64,000 bases of DNA, taken from the NCBI RefSeq assembly GCF_038051995.1, contig NZ_CP150290.1, positions 1,041,501 through 1,105,500 on the forward strand. The letters run 5' to 3'. The stretch is from Paenibacillus sp. FSL H8-0537. Its GTDB lineage: Bacteria > Bacillota > Bacilli > Paenibacillales > Paenibacillaceae. The notes beneath the pieces were generated by a model. That model worked only from the letters and a program-made list of their open reading frames with translations. It did not search any database and was not told the origin of the DNA. Made by a program: the position numbers and the translations under genes. Positions 16,819 through 25,155 of this stretch are shown piece by piece. Within the stretch, counting starts at the first letter, position 1, and every line of letters starts with the position of its first letter.

Positions 16819-17495
16819 TAGGCAGTCACCTCTAATACATACCCTACGTTTCGAATCGTGTTAATGCGTACCGTCGAATGCAGGAACGTAAACTTTTTCC
16901 TCAAAAAAGAGATGTATACCTCCACATTGTTGTGCTCCGCCTCTGAGTCAAAGCCCCATAGCTTCTCAATAATCAGCTCCTTGGAGGTAATCGCCTGCTT
17001 CCTGACGATCAGCAGCTCGAGTAGAGCACTTTCCTTCAAATTGAGCTTTATTTCTTTATCTTTAACGGAAAGCTTCAAATTTGTTGTGTTTAATTCGATA
17101 TCTCCGAACTTTAACGCATCCTCCGGCAGCACCTCGCCTTTGCGCCTTAGTGCAGCTCGTATTCGGGCAAGCAGTTCCTCCGATGAAAAAGGCTTGGCGA
17201 TATAGTCATCCGCTCCATGGTCAAGCCCAGCCACCATATCGGTAATTTCCCCTTTTGCGGTCAGCAGAATGACCGGGGTAGATACGCCCTCTTTACGAAG
17301 CTGGGTTAGGACGCTGATTCCGTCCATCTCCGGCATCATAATATCAAGCAGCAGCAAATCATAGATGCCGCTTCGTGCATAGTCGAGCCCGGAAATGCCA
17401 TCATGGACAGCGTCAACGGCGTAATTATGCTTCTTTAATATTTGGCTCAAAGCTTCAGCTAAATGAAGCTCATCTTCTACAATTAAAATTCTCAT
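16818..17495 (-). CDS. OmpR/PhoB-family response regulator (225 aa)
   Basis: Receiver domain with acidic pair 'VEDE' near residue 7, phosphoacceptor Asp51 in 'LLLLDIMMPEMDG' and Lys101 in 'DDYIAKPFS'. The winged-helix DNA-binding domain covers about 130-225 ('ALLELLIVRKQAITSKELI', 'EVYISFLRKKF'). The ATG at 17495 is preceded by AAAGGATG. It is the first gene of a two-gene operon with the kinase. Its leader is long and holds repeat copy E, and a candidate self-binding site lies just upstream of the promoter at 17637-17670. Confidence 0.95.
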   Translation of the reverse strand: MRILIVEDELHLAEALSQILKKHNYAVDAVHDGISGLDYARSGIYDLLLLDIMMPEMDGISVLTQLRKEGVSTPVILLTAKGEITDMVAGLDHGADDYIAKPFSSEELLARIRAALRRKGEVLPEDALKFGDIELNTTNLKLSVKDKEIKLNLKESALLELLIVRKQAITSKELIIEKLWGFDSEAEHNNVEVYISFLRKKFTFLHSTVRINTIRNVGYVLEVTA

Positions 17496-17531
17496 GGCCA
17501 GTCATCCTTTATATATAGGTTGTGTATCAAG

Positions 17532-17634
17532 GTGCAACGGCCGAAAGCCGTCCTTGGTGGCGCGGCACGTTTCATTCCGAGAAATATAGAGAAAGAATAA
17601 CGAAATGATATCCCTTCCTATATTTTTAATAAGG
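17532..17634 (+). repeat. Dispersed repeat family 1, copy E (diverged)
   Basis: GCAACGGCCGAAAGCCGTCC is a hairpin matching the family start, then GGCGCGGCACGTTTC, and the variant tail GAAATATAGAGAAAG with ATATCCCTTCCTATATTT, shared with copy A. It lies in the leader of the response regulator gene, antisense to it. Confidence 0.65.
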
Positions 17635-17636
17635 TC

Positions 17637-17670
17637 ATTATATCAGGATTACCTTTAGTCAACCTTAATG
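17637..17670 (-). promoter_or_regulatory. Promoter of the regulator-kinase operon with candidate regulator box
   Basis: On the minus strand CATTAAGGTTGACTAAAGG (17670-17652) contains ATTAAG and CTAAAG spaced 11 bases apart, then 8 to 9 bases to TATAAT (17642-17637). Period-11 direct repeats just upstream of the -10 are typical for OmpR-family regulators. The same arrangement precedes the VTC operon. Confidence 0.55.
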
Positions 17671-17714
17671 TTTGCAGCGGATAGGCCTCGTTTGACAAGG
17701 TTTCTTAAAAGCAT

Positions 17715-17914
17715 GGTGAAAAAGACGTAGCGGAATGAAAAGATTGTGCTGGAGAAGCGGTAGCGTTCGCTTAAAGCTTTCCGTAGGAAAGCAGCATCGT
17801 GAGCATATGCTTTTACCCTTTGATTTCTACATATAACGCAGCCTGTTCATAGAAATCAAAGGGTAATGGCGATCGGAAGCCGATCTTTTCATGGAGCGAA
17901 GTATTATCTTCACC
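17715..17914 (+). repeat. Structured repeat family 2, copy 1 (about 200 nt)
   Basis: Bounded by GGTGAA and TTCACC. Stem P1 is ATGAAAAGAT (17735-17744) with ATCTTTTCAT (17883-17892). Stem P2 is TTACCCTTTGATTTCT with AGAAATCAAAGGGTAA. Conserved unpaired words are CTGGAGAAGCG..AGCGTTCGCTT and TAATGGCGATCGGAAG. An extra hairpin GCTTTCC/GGAAAGC is inserted compared with the copy at 60804. It sits between the two divergent promoters. Confidence 0.75.
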
Positions 17915-17937
17915 CTTCTTTTAAAATATTGTAAATT

Positions 17938-17972
17938 CATTTAAGTTTCGTTAAAGGTTTGGGGACTAAGAT
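17938..17972 (+). promoter_or_regulatory. Promoter of the VTC operon with candidate regulator box
   Basis: TTTAAG (17940-17945) and TTAAAG (17951-17956) are direct repeats 11 bases apart, followed after about 10 bases by TAAGAT (17967-17972) as a -10. There is no good -35, as expected for an activated promoter. It closely matches the box before the response regulator gene. Confidence 0.5.
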
Positions 17973-18063
17973 ACGAATATAGCAAGCGAGAACAGGGCGC
18001 AAACCACTAACGAGATCGCCAAGCCAATAACATGCGAGACCAAATAGAGAGGATTTGAACGAT

Positions 18064-18807
18064 ATGGCTATTGAGGTTTTTAACCGATATGAAAACAAAT
18101 ATTTGCTTGGCAGTGCAGCCTACCGCAACTTCTACCTTCAACTGCTGGAATACATGGAATTGGATGATTACAACAAGCAGCATGAATTTTACTCCATTAC
18201 CAACCTGTATTATGACACCGAGCATGATGCCTTGATTCGCAACTGCCTGTCCAAGCCGAAGTATAAGGAAAAGCTTCGCCTCCGAGCTTACGGCACTCCT
18301 AAGGAGGATGCGAAGGTTTATCTGGAAATTAAGAAAAAGGTGTTCGGTCTGGTTAACAAAAGAAGAACGGGACTGAAGCTGAACGAAGCCTATGAGTTTG
18401 TCCGTACGGGACTTCAGCCGGAGGTGCAAGGGTACATGAACAAGCAGGTGCTGCAGGAAATCACCTATTTTCTTCAGCAATATGAATTGCAGCCTAAAGT
18501 GTATCTGGGTTATGACCGTAAAGCGTTGTTCAGCAAAGAGAATCGCGACCTCCGCATTACCTTTGATACGAACATTAATTGTCGGCGGTATGATCTGAGG
18601 CTCGAAAGCGGCAATTATGGCGAACCGCTGCTGGAGCCTGGACAATGGCTCATGGAAGTGAAGGCAGAGAAGACGATCCCGATGTGGCTGGCGAGAATGC
18701 TGTCGGAGCATCAGATGTATCGCACAAGCTTTTCGAAATACGGCAATGAATATAAAAAAATGCTGAAAAACAGCAAGCTAGAAATGGAGAGTGTCCTTTA
18801 TGCTTGA
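18064..18807 (+). CDS. VTC domain polyphosphate polymerase-like protein (247 aa)
   Basis: Contains the VTC/CYTH-like tunnel fold of the Vtc4 polyphosphate polymerase family: an N-terminal 'RYENKYLL', then basic and acidic residues lining the tunnel ('YKEKLRLRAYG', 'KVYLEIKKKV', 'RRTGLKL', 'YDRKALFS', 'MEVKAEKTIPMWL'). Bacterial members occur with DUF4956 membrane proteins and CotH or beta-helix proteins, and their product is not settled. The ATG at 18064 follows GAGAGGA by ten bases. It overlaps the next gene by eight bases. Control by the adjacent two-component system is suggested by shared promoter repeats. Confidence 0.88.
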   Translation: MAIEVFNRYENKYLLGSAAYRNFYLQLLEYMELDDYNKQHEFYSITNLYYDTEHDALIRNCLSKPKYKEKLRLRAYGTPKEDAKVYLEIKKKVFGLVNKRRTGLKLNEAYEFVRTGLQPEVQGYMNKQVLQEITYFLQQYELQPKVYLGYDRKALFSKENRDLRITFDTNINCRRYDLRLESGNYGEPLLEPGQWLMEVKAEKTIPMWLARMLSEHQMYRTSFSKYGNEYKKMLKNSKLEMESVLYA

Positions 18808-19483
18808 TTCTCTTTTTTCCACAACGCTCACGACAACTGATTTGACCTTTAGCACAGCCGTTATCACGATTTTATTATCCCTTGTTCTTGGTGGAATGAT
18901 CAGCTACACCTATATGAAAACGAACCCGAATGGCTATTCGCAAAGCTTTACACTGACGATGGTGCTGCTGCCCGTCATAGTGGCGATTATCATTTTGCTT
19001 ATCGGCAGCAATATCGCTCGAGCGTTCAGCCTTGCAGGAGCCTTCTCCATTATCCGGTTTAGAAGCGCGCCAGGCGACCCTAAAGACATCACCTTTGTAT
19101 TGTTCACTATGGCAGCGGGTCTAGCTTGCGGAGTCGGTTCATTCGGTTACGCGGTATTGTTCACGATTATCCTTTGTGTACTCATGGTTATCCTTAACCG
19201 CGTTAAATTTGGCGTAAGAAAGACGCTGCAAAAAGTACTGAAAGTAACGATCCCGGAAAATCTCGGGTATGAAGAAGCATTTGCTGAAGTTTTTGCTGAG
19301 TTCAAGGTGGGATATGCGCTAAGCAAGATCCGCACGACTGAACTTGGCAGCTTATATGAGCTGGTTTACACCGTTACCATTGATGAGCAGACGAACAAGA
19401 AGGAATTCCTGGATGCGATTCGCTGCAGAAACGGCAACATGGATATCTCATTAACAATGAGCCCAACTATGAATGACTATTAA
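18800..19483 (+). CDS. DUF4956 membrane protein (227 aa)
   Basis: Four hydrophobic segments in the first 140 residues ('VITILLSLVLGGMISYTYM', 'LLPVIVAIIILLIGSNIA', 'FVLFTMAAGLACGVG', 'AVLFTIILCVLMVIL'), then a soluble ferredoxin-like C-terminal domain. 'RAFSLAGAFSIIRFRSAPGD' is the conserved DUF4956 motif. The ATG at 18800 lies inside the end of the VTC gene, with GGAGAG about ten bases upstream. The pairing with VTC-domain proteins is widespread and suggests they work together at the membrane, perhaps on an anionic polymer; that step is inference. Confidence 0.9.
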   Translation: MLDSLFSTTLTTTDLTFSTAVITILLSLVLGGMISYTYMKTNPNGYSQSFTLTMVLLPVIVAIIILLIGSNIARAFSLAGAFSIIRFRSAPGDPKDITFVLFTMAAGLACGVGSFGYAVLFTIILCVLMVILNRVKFGVRKTLQKVLKVTIPENLGYEEAFAEVFAEFKVGYALSKIRTTELGSLYELVYTVTIDEQTNKKEFLDAIRCRNGNMDISLTMSPTMNDY

Positions 19484-19582
19484 GCGTAAACGGCTGTCGC
19501 CGTCTTCTGACGGCAAAGCTACGTTTCCCGGTGAAATATAAGAGGATTATAAGGGTGAAACTTATGAATTCTTATATTTTAA
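19483..19582 (+). repeat. Dispersed repeat family 1, copy D
   Basis: AGCGTAAACGGCTGTCGCCG, CTGACGGCAAAGCTACG, then GTGAAATATAAG and AAGGGTGAAACTTATG. Its first base is the last base of the DUF4956 stop codon and it fills the 127-base gap inside the operon, so it would be transcribed as part of the mRNA. Confidence 0.8.
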
Positions 19583-19610
19583 ACCAACCTAAACGGAGAG
19601 GATGATTTAT

Positions 19611-21617
19611 ATGAAAAAGAATAAATTTCGCGAGATGTTAGGTGTTTTGCTCATTTGCTCGGTCGTATTGTCGGCTTGCAGTACCTCATCGCAAGCATCA
19701 ACAACAACAACGTCAGCGGTTACTACGTCAGCCACCACCGCAGCCGCTAGTTCACAAAGCAGCGATACCACTGCTGCTGCATTGCCAGCCAGTGTTGCCG
19801 TATCGGATGTAGTGACGTTTGACGAGGCGGAAAAGGCTGTTGCTTGGAGCGCCGAGACGTCCACGACGATCAAGCTGAATGGAACAAGCGCTGCCGTTAC
19901 TGGCTCAGGAGCAAAAGCTTCGGGCGGCTCCGTAACGATTTCGGCAGCCGGCACCTACGTTCTCAGCGGAACGCTGAGCGACGGGCAAGTTGTAGTGGAT
20001 GTACAGGATGACGGAGACGTTCATCTCGTGCTTAATGGAGCTGCCATTCATGATAATGACAGCGCCGGAATCTACATTAAGGAAGCGGGTAATGTAGTCA
20101 TTACGCTGCAGGAAGGTACGGAAAACACGATCTCCGATGGTGAAACCTACGTATTCGCGGATGCTGCAACGGATGAGCCAAGCGCGGCTATTTTCAGCAA
20201 AGCGGATCTGGCGATTAATGGTACGGGCAAGCTGACGGTAGTCGCAAGCTACAATGATGGAATTACAAGCAAAGACGATTTGAAAATCGTATCTGGAACC
20301 ATCGACATCACGGCTGCGGATGACGGCATTGTCGGTAAGGATATGGTTGCGATCACGGATGGCACAGTAACGATTAAAGCTGAAGGAGACGGCATTAAAT
20401 CGACCAATGCTACCAATGAGGGCCGTGGATTTGTCGCGATTGCGGATGGCATATTTACGATTGAAGCCGGCAATGACGGCATCCAAGCTGAAACAGCGCT
20501 GATTGTAGATGGCGGAACCTTTAATCTCGTAACAGGTGGAGGCAGTGTGAACGGTGAAGTGAAGCAGGAAGAGGGCCCAGGAGGCATGCAAAGAGGCGGA
20601 ATGAATGCCACTTCGGCAACAGGCACATCAACCGACGCAGCGGCGACAGCAGCTACGGCAACCGAATCAACGAGTGCGAAGGGGCTTAAGGCAGGCGGCG
20701 ATCTGACGGTTAACGGCGGCACCTTCGCCATTGATTCAGCAGATGATGCCCTGCACAGCAACAGCAATGTGACGGTAACAGTCGGAGAGCTGGAAATGGC
20801 TTCAGGTGATGACGGCATTCATGCTGACGCATTGACGACAATTGCCGGAGGCAGCATTAACATCACGAAGAGCTACGAAGGCATAGAAGGAGCAATTATT
20901 ACGATCTCCGGCGGCGAGACGCATGTCGTTGCTTCCGATGACGGCATCAATGTAGCAGGCGGCAGTGATGAAACGAGCGGGGCGGCAGGAGGTCGAGCAG
21001 ATCAGTTCAGCGCAGCCTCCAGCAACCTGCTCACCATTAGCGGTGGATATGTGACCGTGGATGCAGCAGGCGATGGACTAGACTCGAACGGCTCGATTAC
21101 GATGACTGGCGGCACGGTTATAGTGAATGGCCCAACGGGCAACGGCAATGGTTCATTGGACTATGATGGCAGCTTTGACATTAGTGGAGGAACGCTGGTG
21201 GCAGCAGGAAGCTCAGGCATGCTTCAGGCCACAGCTGACGATTCCAGTCAATCTACAATCGCGATGACGTTCTCCCAAGCTCAGCAGGCGGGTGCGTTAG
21301 TCCATCTGCAGGATAGCGATGGCAATACGATTATGACCTTTGCGCCATCGAAAAACTATCAATCTATAGTGATTAGCTCACCGGAGCTTGCGCAAGGCGG
21401 TTCCTACACCCTCTACACAGGTGGAAGCTCAACCGGCAGCGATGCAGATGGCATGTATACGGATGGCGCCTATACAGGTGGTACGAAAGTGACCGATTTC
21501 GAAATTTCAAGCAGCGTAACTTGGTTGAATGAATCCGGCGTAACGACTGCCAGCAGCGGAGGCGGCTTCGGTGGCGGCGGTGGAGGAGGAGGAAGACCTC
21601 AAGGCGGAGGCCGATAA
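19611..21617 (+). CDS. Lipoprotein with carbohydrate-binding beta-helix, DUF4353 / Cthe_2159 type (668 aa)
   Basis: An exported lipoprotein: 'LLICSVVLSACSTSS' is a lipobox with Cys23. A Ser/Thr/Ala linker follows, then repeated beta-helix turns with 'DDGI' and 'GDGIKS' words across about residues 110-520, the pattern of the Cthe_2159-type calcium-dependent, polysaccharide-binding family. The C-terminus ends in a Gly-rich tail with eight consecutive Gly. GGAGAGG is nine bases before ATG 19611; an ATG at 19602 is too close to it. It is the third gene of the VTC/DUF4956 unit, a known neighbour pair. No CotH kinase is present here. Confidence 0.88.
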   Translation: MKKNKFREMLGVLLICSVVLSACSTSSQASTTTTSAVTTSATTAAASSQSSDTTAAALPASVAVSDVVTFDEAEKAVAWSAETSTTIKLNGTSAAVTGSGAKASGGSVTISAAGTYVLSGTLSDGQVVVDVQDDGDVHLVLNGAAIHDNDSAGIYIKEAGNVVITLQEGTENTISDGETYVFADAATDEPSAAIFSKADLAINGTGKLTVVASYNDGITSKDDLKIVSGTIDITAADDGIVGKDMVAITDGTVTIKAEGDGIKSTNATNEGRGFVAIADGIFTIEAGNDGIQAETALIVDGGTFNLVTGGGSVNGEVKQEEGPGGMQRGGMNATSATGTSTDAAATAATATESTSAKGLKAGGDLTVNGGTFAIDSADDALHSNSNVTVTVGELEMASGDDGIHADALTTIAGGSINITKSYEGIEGAIITISGGETHVVASDDGINVAGGSDETSGAAGGRADQFSAASSNLLTISGGYVTVDAAGDGLDSNGSITMTGGTVIVNGPTGNGNGSLDYDGSFDISGGTLVAAGSSGMLQATADDSSQSTIAMTFSQAQQAGALVHLQDSDGNTIMTFAPSKNYQSIVISSPELAQGGSYTLYTGGSSTGSDADGMYTDGAYTGGTKVTDFEISSSVTWLNESGVTTASSGGGFGGGGGGGGRPQGGGR

Positions 21618-21632
21618 CCGCAAAAATATATA

Positions 21633-21675
21633 AAAAAATGCCCTTTCGGACATCCTATCCGAAGGGGCATTTTTT
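21633..21675 (+). terminator. Terminator of the VTC operon
   Basis: AAAAATGCCCTTTCGGA pairs with TCCGAAGGGGCATTTTTT, loop of about seven bases. Confidence 0.85.
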
Positions 21676-21816
21676 GCCGTTATTCGCCTTTCCTCAAACG
21701 CTTTCATTTACGGAAAGCAAAGATGAATGGAAGGGGATCACAGCCTTTTTGGGAAGGAATTGCAATGAAAACCGAATGATTTAAGGGTGGCTATTATAAA
21801 TGTTCGTTTTAAATCA

Positions 21817-21846
21817 TTGACAAACAAGGAAGCAATTGATTAAAAT
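21817..21846 (+). promoter_or_regulatory. Promoter of the purine permease gene
   Basis: TTGACA (21817-21822), 18-base spacer, TAAAAT (21841-21846). The leader is about 60 bases and shows no purine-riboswitch core. Confidence 0.7.
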
Positions 21847-21910
21847 GAGTTTCTAAAAATAATGCATCAGTGGGCAGTATAATTTGACTTTGGGAGGCTA
21901 GTGATTAGCG

Positions 21911-23302
21911 ATGGAACGATTTTTTCGCTTGAAAGAGCATGGTACGAACATTCGTACGGAGATTATGGCAGGACTGACGACCTTCATGACCATGGCGTAC
22001 ATACTGGCTGTTAATCCGATTGTGCTCACACCAGCCGGATTTGACTGGGGAGCCGTATTTTTGGCTACGGCGCTGTCAGCAGGTATTTTCACGATTGCGA
22101 TGGGACTGTTCGTTAATTTCCCCGTAGCTCTCGCGCCCGGAATGGGGCTCAATGCGTATTTCGCAGCTACGGTTATTTCTTCACAGGCGACTGGAAAGCC
22201 GATTTCCATCGCAATGGGACTTACAGCGGTATTTATTTCGGGTATTATCTTTATCATTTTGACCGTGACTCAAATTCGGCAAATGCTGATTACAGCCGTG
22301 CCGGACAGCCTAAAACATGCGATTACCGTCGGTATCGGCTTGTTTATCGCGATTATCGGCCTTAAGGGCAGCGGCATTATGACGATTGCCGTATCCAGCT
22401 TCACAGACATTAGCAAGGGCGCATATACCGACGTGTCGGGCTCGGAAACGGTCATTCACCTCGGCAGCCTGCACAATGGTACAGTAGCGCTTACGGTTAT
22501 AGCACTGTTCATTATCGGAATTATGATGGTGCTTCGCATTCCTGGGGCGATTTTGTGGGGCATTTTGCTCACGACGGTCATTGCAATTGCTATTGGCCAG
22601 GTAAACATCAGCGAGAAGCTGAGCGGACAAACATGGGTGCCTGATTTTTCAAAAATGAATTTGTTCCACTTTGATTTCCCTGGCGTGCTGGAAGTCGGTC
22701 TCGTGACCGTCATTCTAACGTTTACCTTTGTAGAGCTGTTCGATACATTCGGAACGCTTGTCGGCACGGCGAACCGCGCTGGCTATATGAAAGATCCGGT
22801 GGAAGGCAAGAAGCGCATCGGCAAAGCGATGTTCGTGGATGCCATCGGCGTTAGCGGCGGGGCTATGCTCGGTACGAGCACAGTGACAGCGTATGTGGAA
22901 AGCTCCTCAGGCATCGCACAGGGCGGACGTACGGGGCTTACTTCAGTTACGACGGGTATTTGCTTCCTGCTCGCCGTATTCCTCTCGCCGCTCGTTGCAC
23001 TTGTGCCTCCAGCAGCTACGAATGCGGCTCTCATTATCGTCGGCGTGCTGATGATGCAGTCGATTAAGGAAATTGATTTCACGGATATGGTTTATGCGAT
23101 TCCGTCCTTTTTGACGCTCGCCTTGATGCCATTTACGTACAATATTGCGAACGGCATTTCGTTCGGTATTGTGTCTTATGTTGTATTGGCTTCTGTAGCC
23201 AACCTATCAGGCAAAGCCAAGGAAAAATACCAAATTCACTGGCTCATGTGGATACTCGCCGTGCTTGTCGTCGGGCGCTACGTATTTATGGGCGGCGAAT
23301 AA
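21911..23302 (+). CDS. pbuG: NCS2-family hypoxanthine/guanine permease, PbuG/AzgA type (463 aa)
   Basis: A cytoplasmic-membrane purine importer driven by a cation gradient. About 13-14 hydrophobic segments span the length. Family motifs include 'TFMTMAYILAVNP' near residue 25, 'GMGLNAYFA' near 80, 'ELFDTFGTLVGTANRAG' near 280 and 'GTSTVTAYVESSSGIAQGGRTGL' (as separate motif parts). Length is typical. GGGAGG lies upstream of ATG 21911. It is a single gene between its promoter and a strong terminator. Hypoxanthine and guanine as substrates come from the closest known subfamily; adenine cannot be excluded. Confidence 0.9.
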   Translation: MERFFRLKEHGTNIRTEIMAGLTTFMTMAYILAVNPIVLTPAGFDWGAVFLATALSAGIFTIAMGLFVNFPVALAPGMGLNAYFAATVISSQATGKPISIAMGLTAVFISGIIFIILTVTQIRQMLITAVPDSLKHAITVGIGLFIAIIGLKGSGIMTIAVSSFTDISKGAYTDVSGSETVIHLGSLHNGTVALTVIALFIIGIMMVLRIPGAILWGILLTTVIAIAIGQVNISEKLSGQTWVPDFSKMNLFHFDFPGVLEVGLVTVILTFTFVELFDTFGTLVGTANRAGYMKDPVEGKKRIGKAMFVDAIGVSGGAMLGTSTVTAYVESSSGIAQGGRTGLTSVTTGICFLLAVFLSPLVALVPPAATNAALIIVGVLMMQSIKEIDFTDMVYAIPSFLTLALMPFTYNIANGISFGIVSYVVLASVANLSGKAKEKYQIHWLMWILAVLVVGRYVFMGGE

Positions 23303-23308
23303 ACAACG

Positions 23309-23353
23309 AAAAGCGTTCAACCCGCTCGTGCAGCAGGGTTGAACGCTTTTTTT
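23309..23353. terminator. Bidirectional terminator after the purine permease
   Basis: AAAAGCGTTCAACCC pairs with GGGTTGAACGCTTTTTTT. It also serves the converging gene at 23389. Confidence 0.85.
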
Positions 23354-23388
23354 GCGTTTTTAGAGAATAGAAAAATTCGTGCAAGCCA

Positions 23389-24468
23389 TTACTTGAAAAA
23401 TAGGAAGCTCGTTGGCAGCTTGCGGAGCTGGCGATCGGAAGGACTATTAATGACGCTGCCGTTCCAGATCAGCGACGAGGAGCCACCGCCATCGAGATTA
23501 AAGCCATTAACGGCGCCGTAGCGCTTAAGTAAAATTTGCAGTTCTGCAAGCGTCGCGCCGGAGCTGCCATTCTCGTTATAGCCATCGGCGACGAGAAGGA
23601 GCAGCTGATTGTCCTTATAGCTCGCGATAACCGTGCGTGGTGCGCGCTTCGGGCTATTTTTCCACTTGTCGGGAATCGGCATGGCGGCACCATTTTGCAG
23701 CAGGACAGGCACGAATGAAGCGCCAAATTTCATATGCTGGCTGTCGAGCTGCGCCTTGCTGGTGAATTTTCCGCCTACGAGCTCGTTATCCTCATTCAAG
23801 CCGACAAAAAATAAATCGGCAAACGACGGCTCAAAGCCATTCACATATTCGCCGTCAATCATCGTCGTGCTTAGCGGGTAGCGAACGCCCTGAGCGTCTG
23901 CGAAGCCTCCGGCATTGATGCCGATATACGCGCCGAGACGCTTCACTGCTGCGAGCGTCGTCTCCGCGCCGCCATATTTGTCTCCGCCGAGCGCCATTTT
24001 CATCGCATCGTCTGATTTCAGCTCGATTTTCACCGCGTAGCTTTGAAAGTTTTGCGTCTTGATACGGAAGAGCTGGGCGCGAAGCTTGTCCGTATTAATG
24101 GTAGCCGACGGCGCTCCAAGCTTGCTCGTAATGAGCTGGTCATAAATATCAAGCGGTATGCGGGCTTGGGCAGCTGCGGTGCTGGCGATTTGCTTCATCT
24201 CCGCATTAGTCCGGTTATACAGCGTGATTTCCTTCTTTATCAAGTCTCCTGTCGCCTCGGCTGTTGTACGAGCCTGCTCCAGTCCCGCCGCTGTCTTCGA
24301 GGTGAAGGCTGCGGGCTCTTGCCGCTGCGCTTCAGCCTCGTGAACGGGAAAAGCTGTGGTAGACAGCTCAACGACCACCTCCGACAGCAGCAGCCAAAGC
24401 AGCATGCCAAGAAAAGGGGTACACGCGAGCAGCATGGTCCTATTCAGTGCTTTTACGGATACATTCAT
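23389..24468 (-). CDS. Phosphodiester glycosidase (NAGPA domain) membrane-anchored protein (359 aa)
   Basis: Residues about 12-35 are a signal anchor, followed by a Gln/Glu/Ala stalk. From about 170 to the end is a NAGPA (N-acetylglucosamine-1-phosphodiester alpha-N-acetylglucosaminidase-like) domain: 'GINAGGFADAQGVRYPLS', 'LLVADGYNENGSSGATLAEL' in parts, and 'GFNLDGGGSSSLIWNG'. Bacterial members cleave sugar-phosphodiester bonds, for example in wall glycopolymers; the substrate here is unknown. The start overlaps the upstream gene's stop (ATGA), so the two genes are translationally coupled. Confidence 0.88.
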   Translation of the reverse strand: MNVSVKALNRTMLLACTPFLGMLLWLLLSEVVVELSTTAFPVHEAEAQRQEPAAFTSKTAAGLEQARTTAEATGDLIKKEITLYNRTNAEMKQIASTAAAQARIPLDIYDQLITSKLGAPSATINTDKLRAQLFRIKTQNFQSYAVKIELKSDDAMKMALGGDKYGGAETTLAAVKRLGAYIGINAGGFADAQGVRYPLSTTMIDGEYVNGFEPSFADLFFVGLNEDNELVGGKFTSKAQLDSQHMKFGASFVPVLLQNGAAMPIPDKWKNSPKRAPRTVIASYKDNQLLLLVADGYNENGSSGATLAELQILLKRYGAVNGFNLDGGGSSSLIWNGSVINSPSDRQLRKLPTSFLFFK

Positions 24469-24893
24469 TTCAACACATCCAGATTTTTTTGCAGTTCGTT
24501 CAGCTTCTTCTTCACTTCATTAAGCTGGGTATACAGCTTGTTGCTGTTGTCGGTCTTGGAATCGGCATTGTCCTTCGTAAAGGTCAGCAGCTCATTCAAG
24601 GCATCCACCTTCGCATCGAGCTGGGCCAGCTCTTCCTTATAGGAAGCTTCCAGCTTGTCCATCCGCTGGGTGTAGTCCTGCTGCATCGCCGCGATTTGCG
24701 CGGATGTCTGGCGCTCCAGATCAGTGGCGACGTCATGCTGGATCTTGTCGCTATACCATTTGGCGCCCATGACGCCGCCGGAAATTAGAATGATCCAGAT
24801 GATGACGAATACGAAAAAAGCGCGATTGCTACGTTTGCGCCGCCGCAGCGGCTCATGGTGGCTGGAAAGCTCAGCTTCTTGCAAGTTGCTCAT
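24465..24893 (-). CDS. Membrane-anchored coiled-coil protein (142 aa)
   Basis: A basic cytoplasmic head ('LRRRKRSNR') is followed by one membrane segment (about 25-43, 'FFVFVIIWIILISGGVMG') and a long coiled-coil tail (about 55-142) rich in Leu, Glu, Lys and Gln. It has no enzymatic motif. GAGGTG lies about ten bases before the ATG. It is the first gene of a two-gene operon with the NAGPA protein; a stalk or partner for it is a reasonable guess. No family recognised. Confidence 0.75.
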   Translation of the reverse strand: MSNLQEAELSSHHEPLRRRKRSNRAFFVFVIIWIILISGGVMGAKWYSDKIQHDVATDLERQTSAQIAAMQQDYTQRMDKLEASYKEELAQLDAKVDALNELLTFTKDNADSKTDNSNKLYTQLNEVKKKLNELQKNLDVLK

Positions 24894-25064
24894 ATTTTAA
24901 CGTTCACCTCATTTTGAAAGTCTTATTGTGTGCTGCAACGAGGCTGAACGAACTGCAATCGTAACCTGACTTATACGGCTATAGTATTGGACGGGAAAAA
25001 AGCCATTTTGTTGCGCGTGTCACTACATTGTAACAAAGAATAGGGCGCAGGTCTTGTTGTCCTT

Positions 25065-25092
25065 TTGCGGAGGCTGGCAGTTGAGGTATAAT
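25065..25092 (+). promoter_or_regulatory. Promoter of msrAB
   Basis: TTGCGG (25065-25070), 16-base spacer, TATAAT (25087-25092), then AAAGGAGG before the start codon at 25156. Confidence 0.6.
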
Positions 25093-25155
25093 AAGGGTCA
25101 GGCGATTGTATAGCAGCAGCGGCTGCAGCAAGCCTGTAAAGGAGGCTGTATAGAC

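Noticed and set aside
21740..21910. Possible purine riboswitch before the purine permease gene
   Set aside because: The leader after the promoter is about 60 bases and lacks the paired loops and conserved core of the aptamer; the guaA leader is even shorter.
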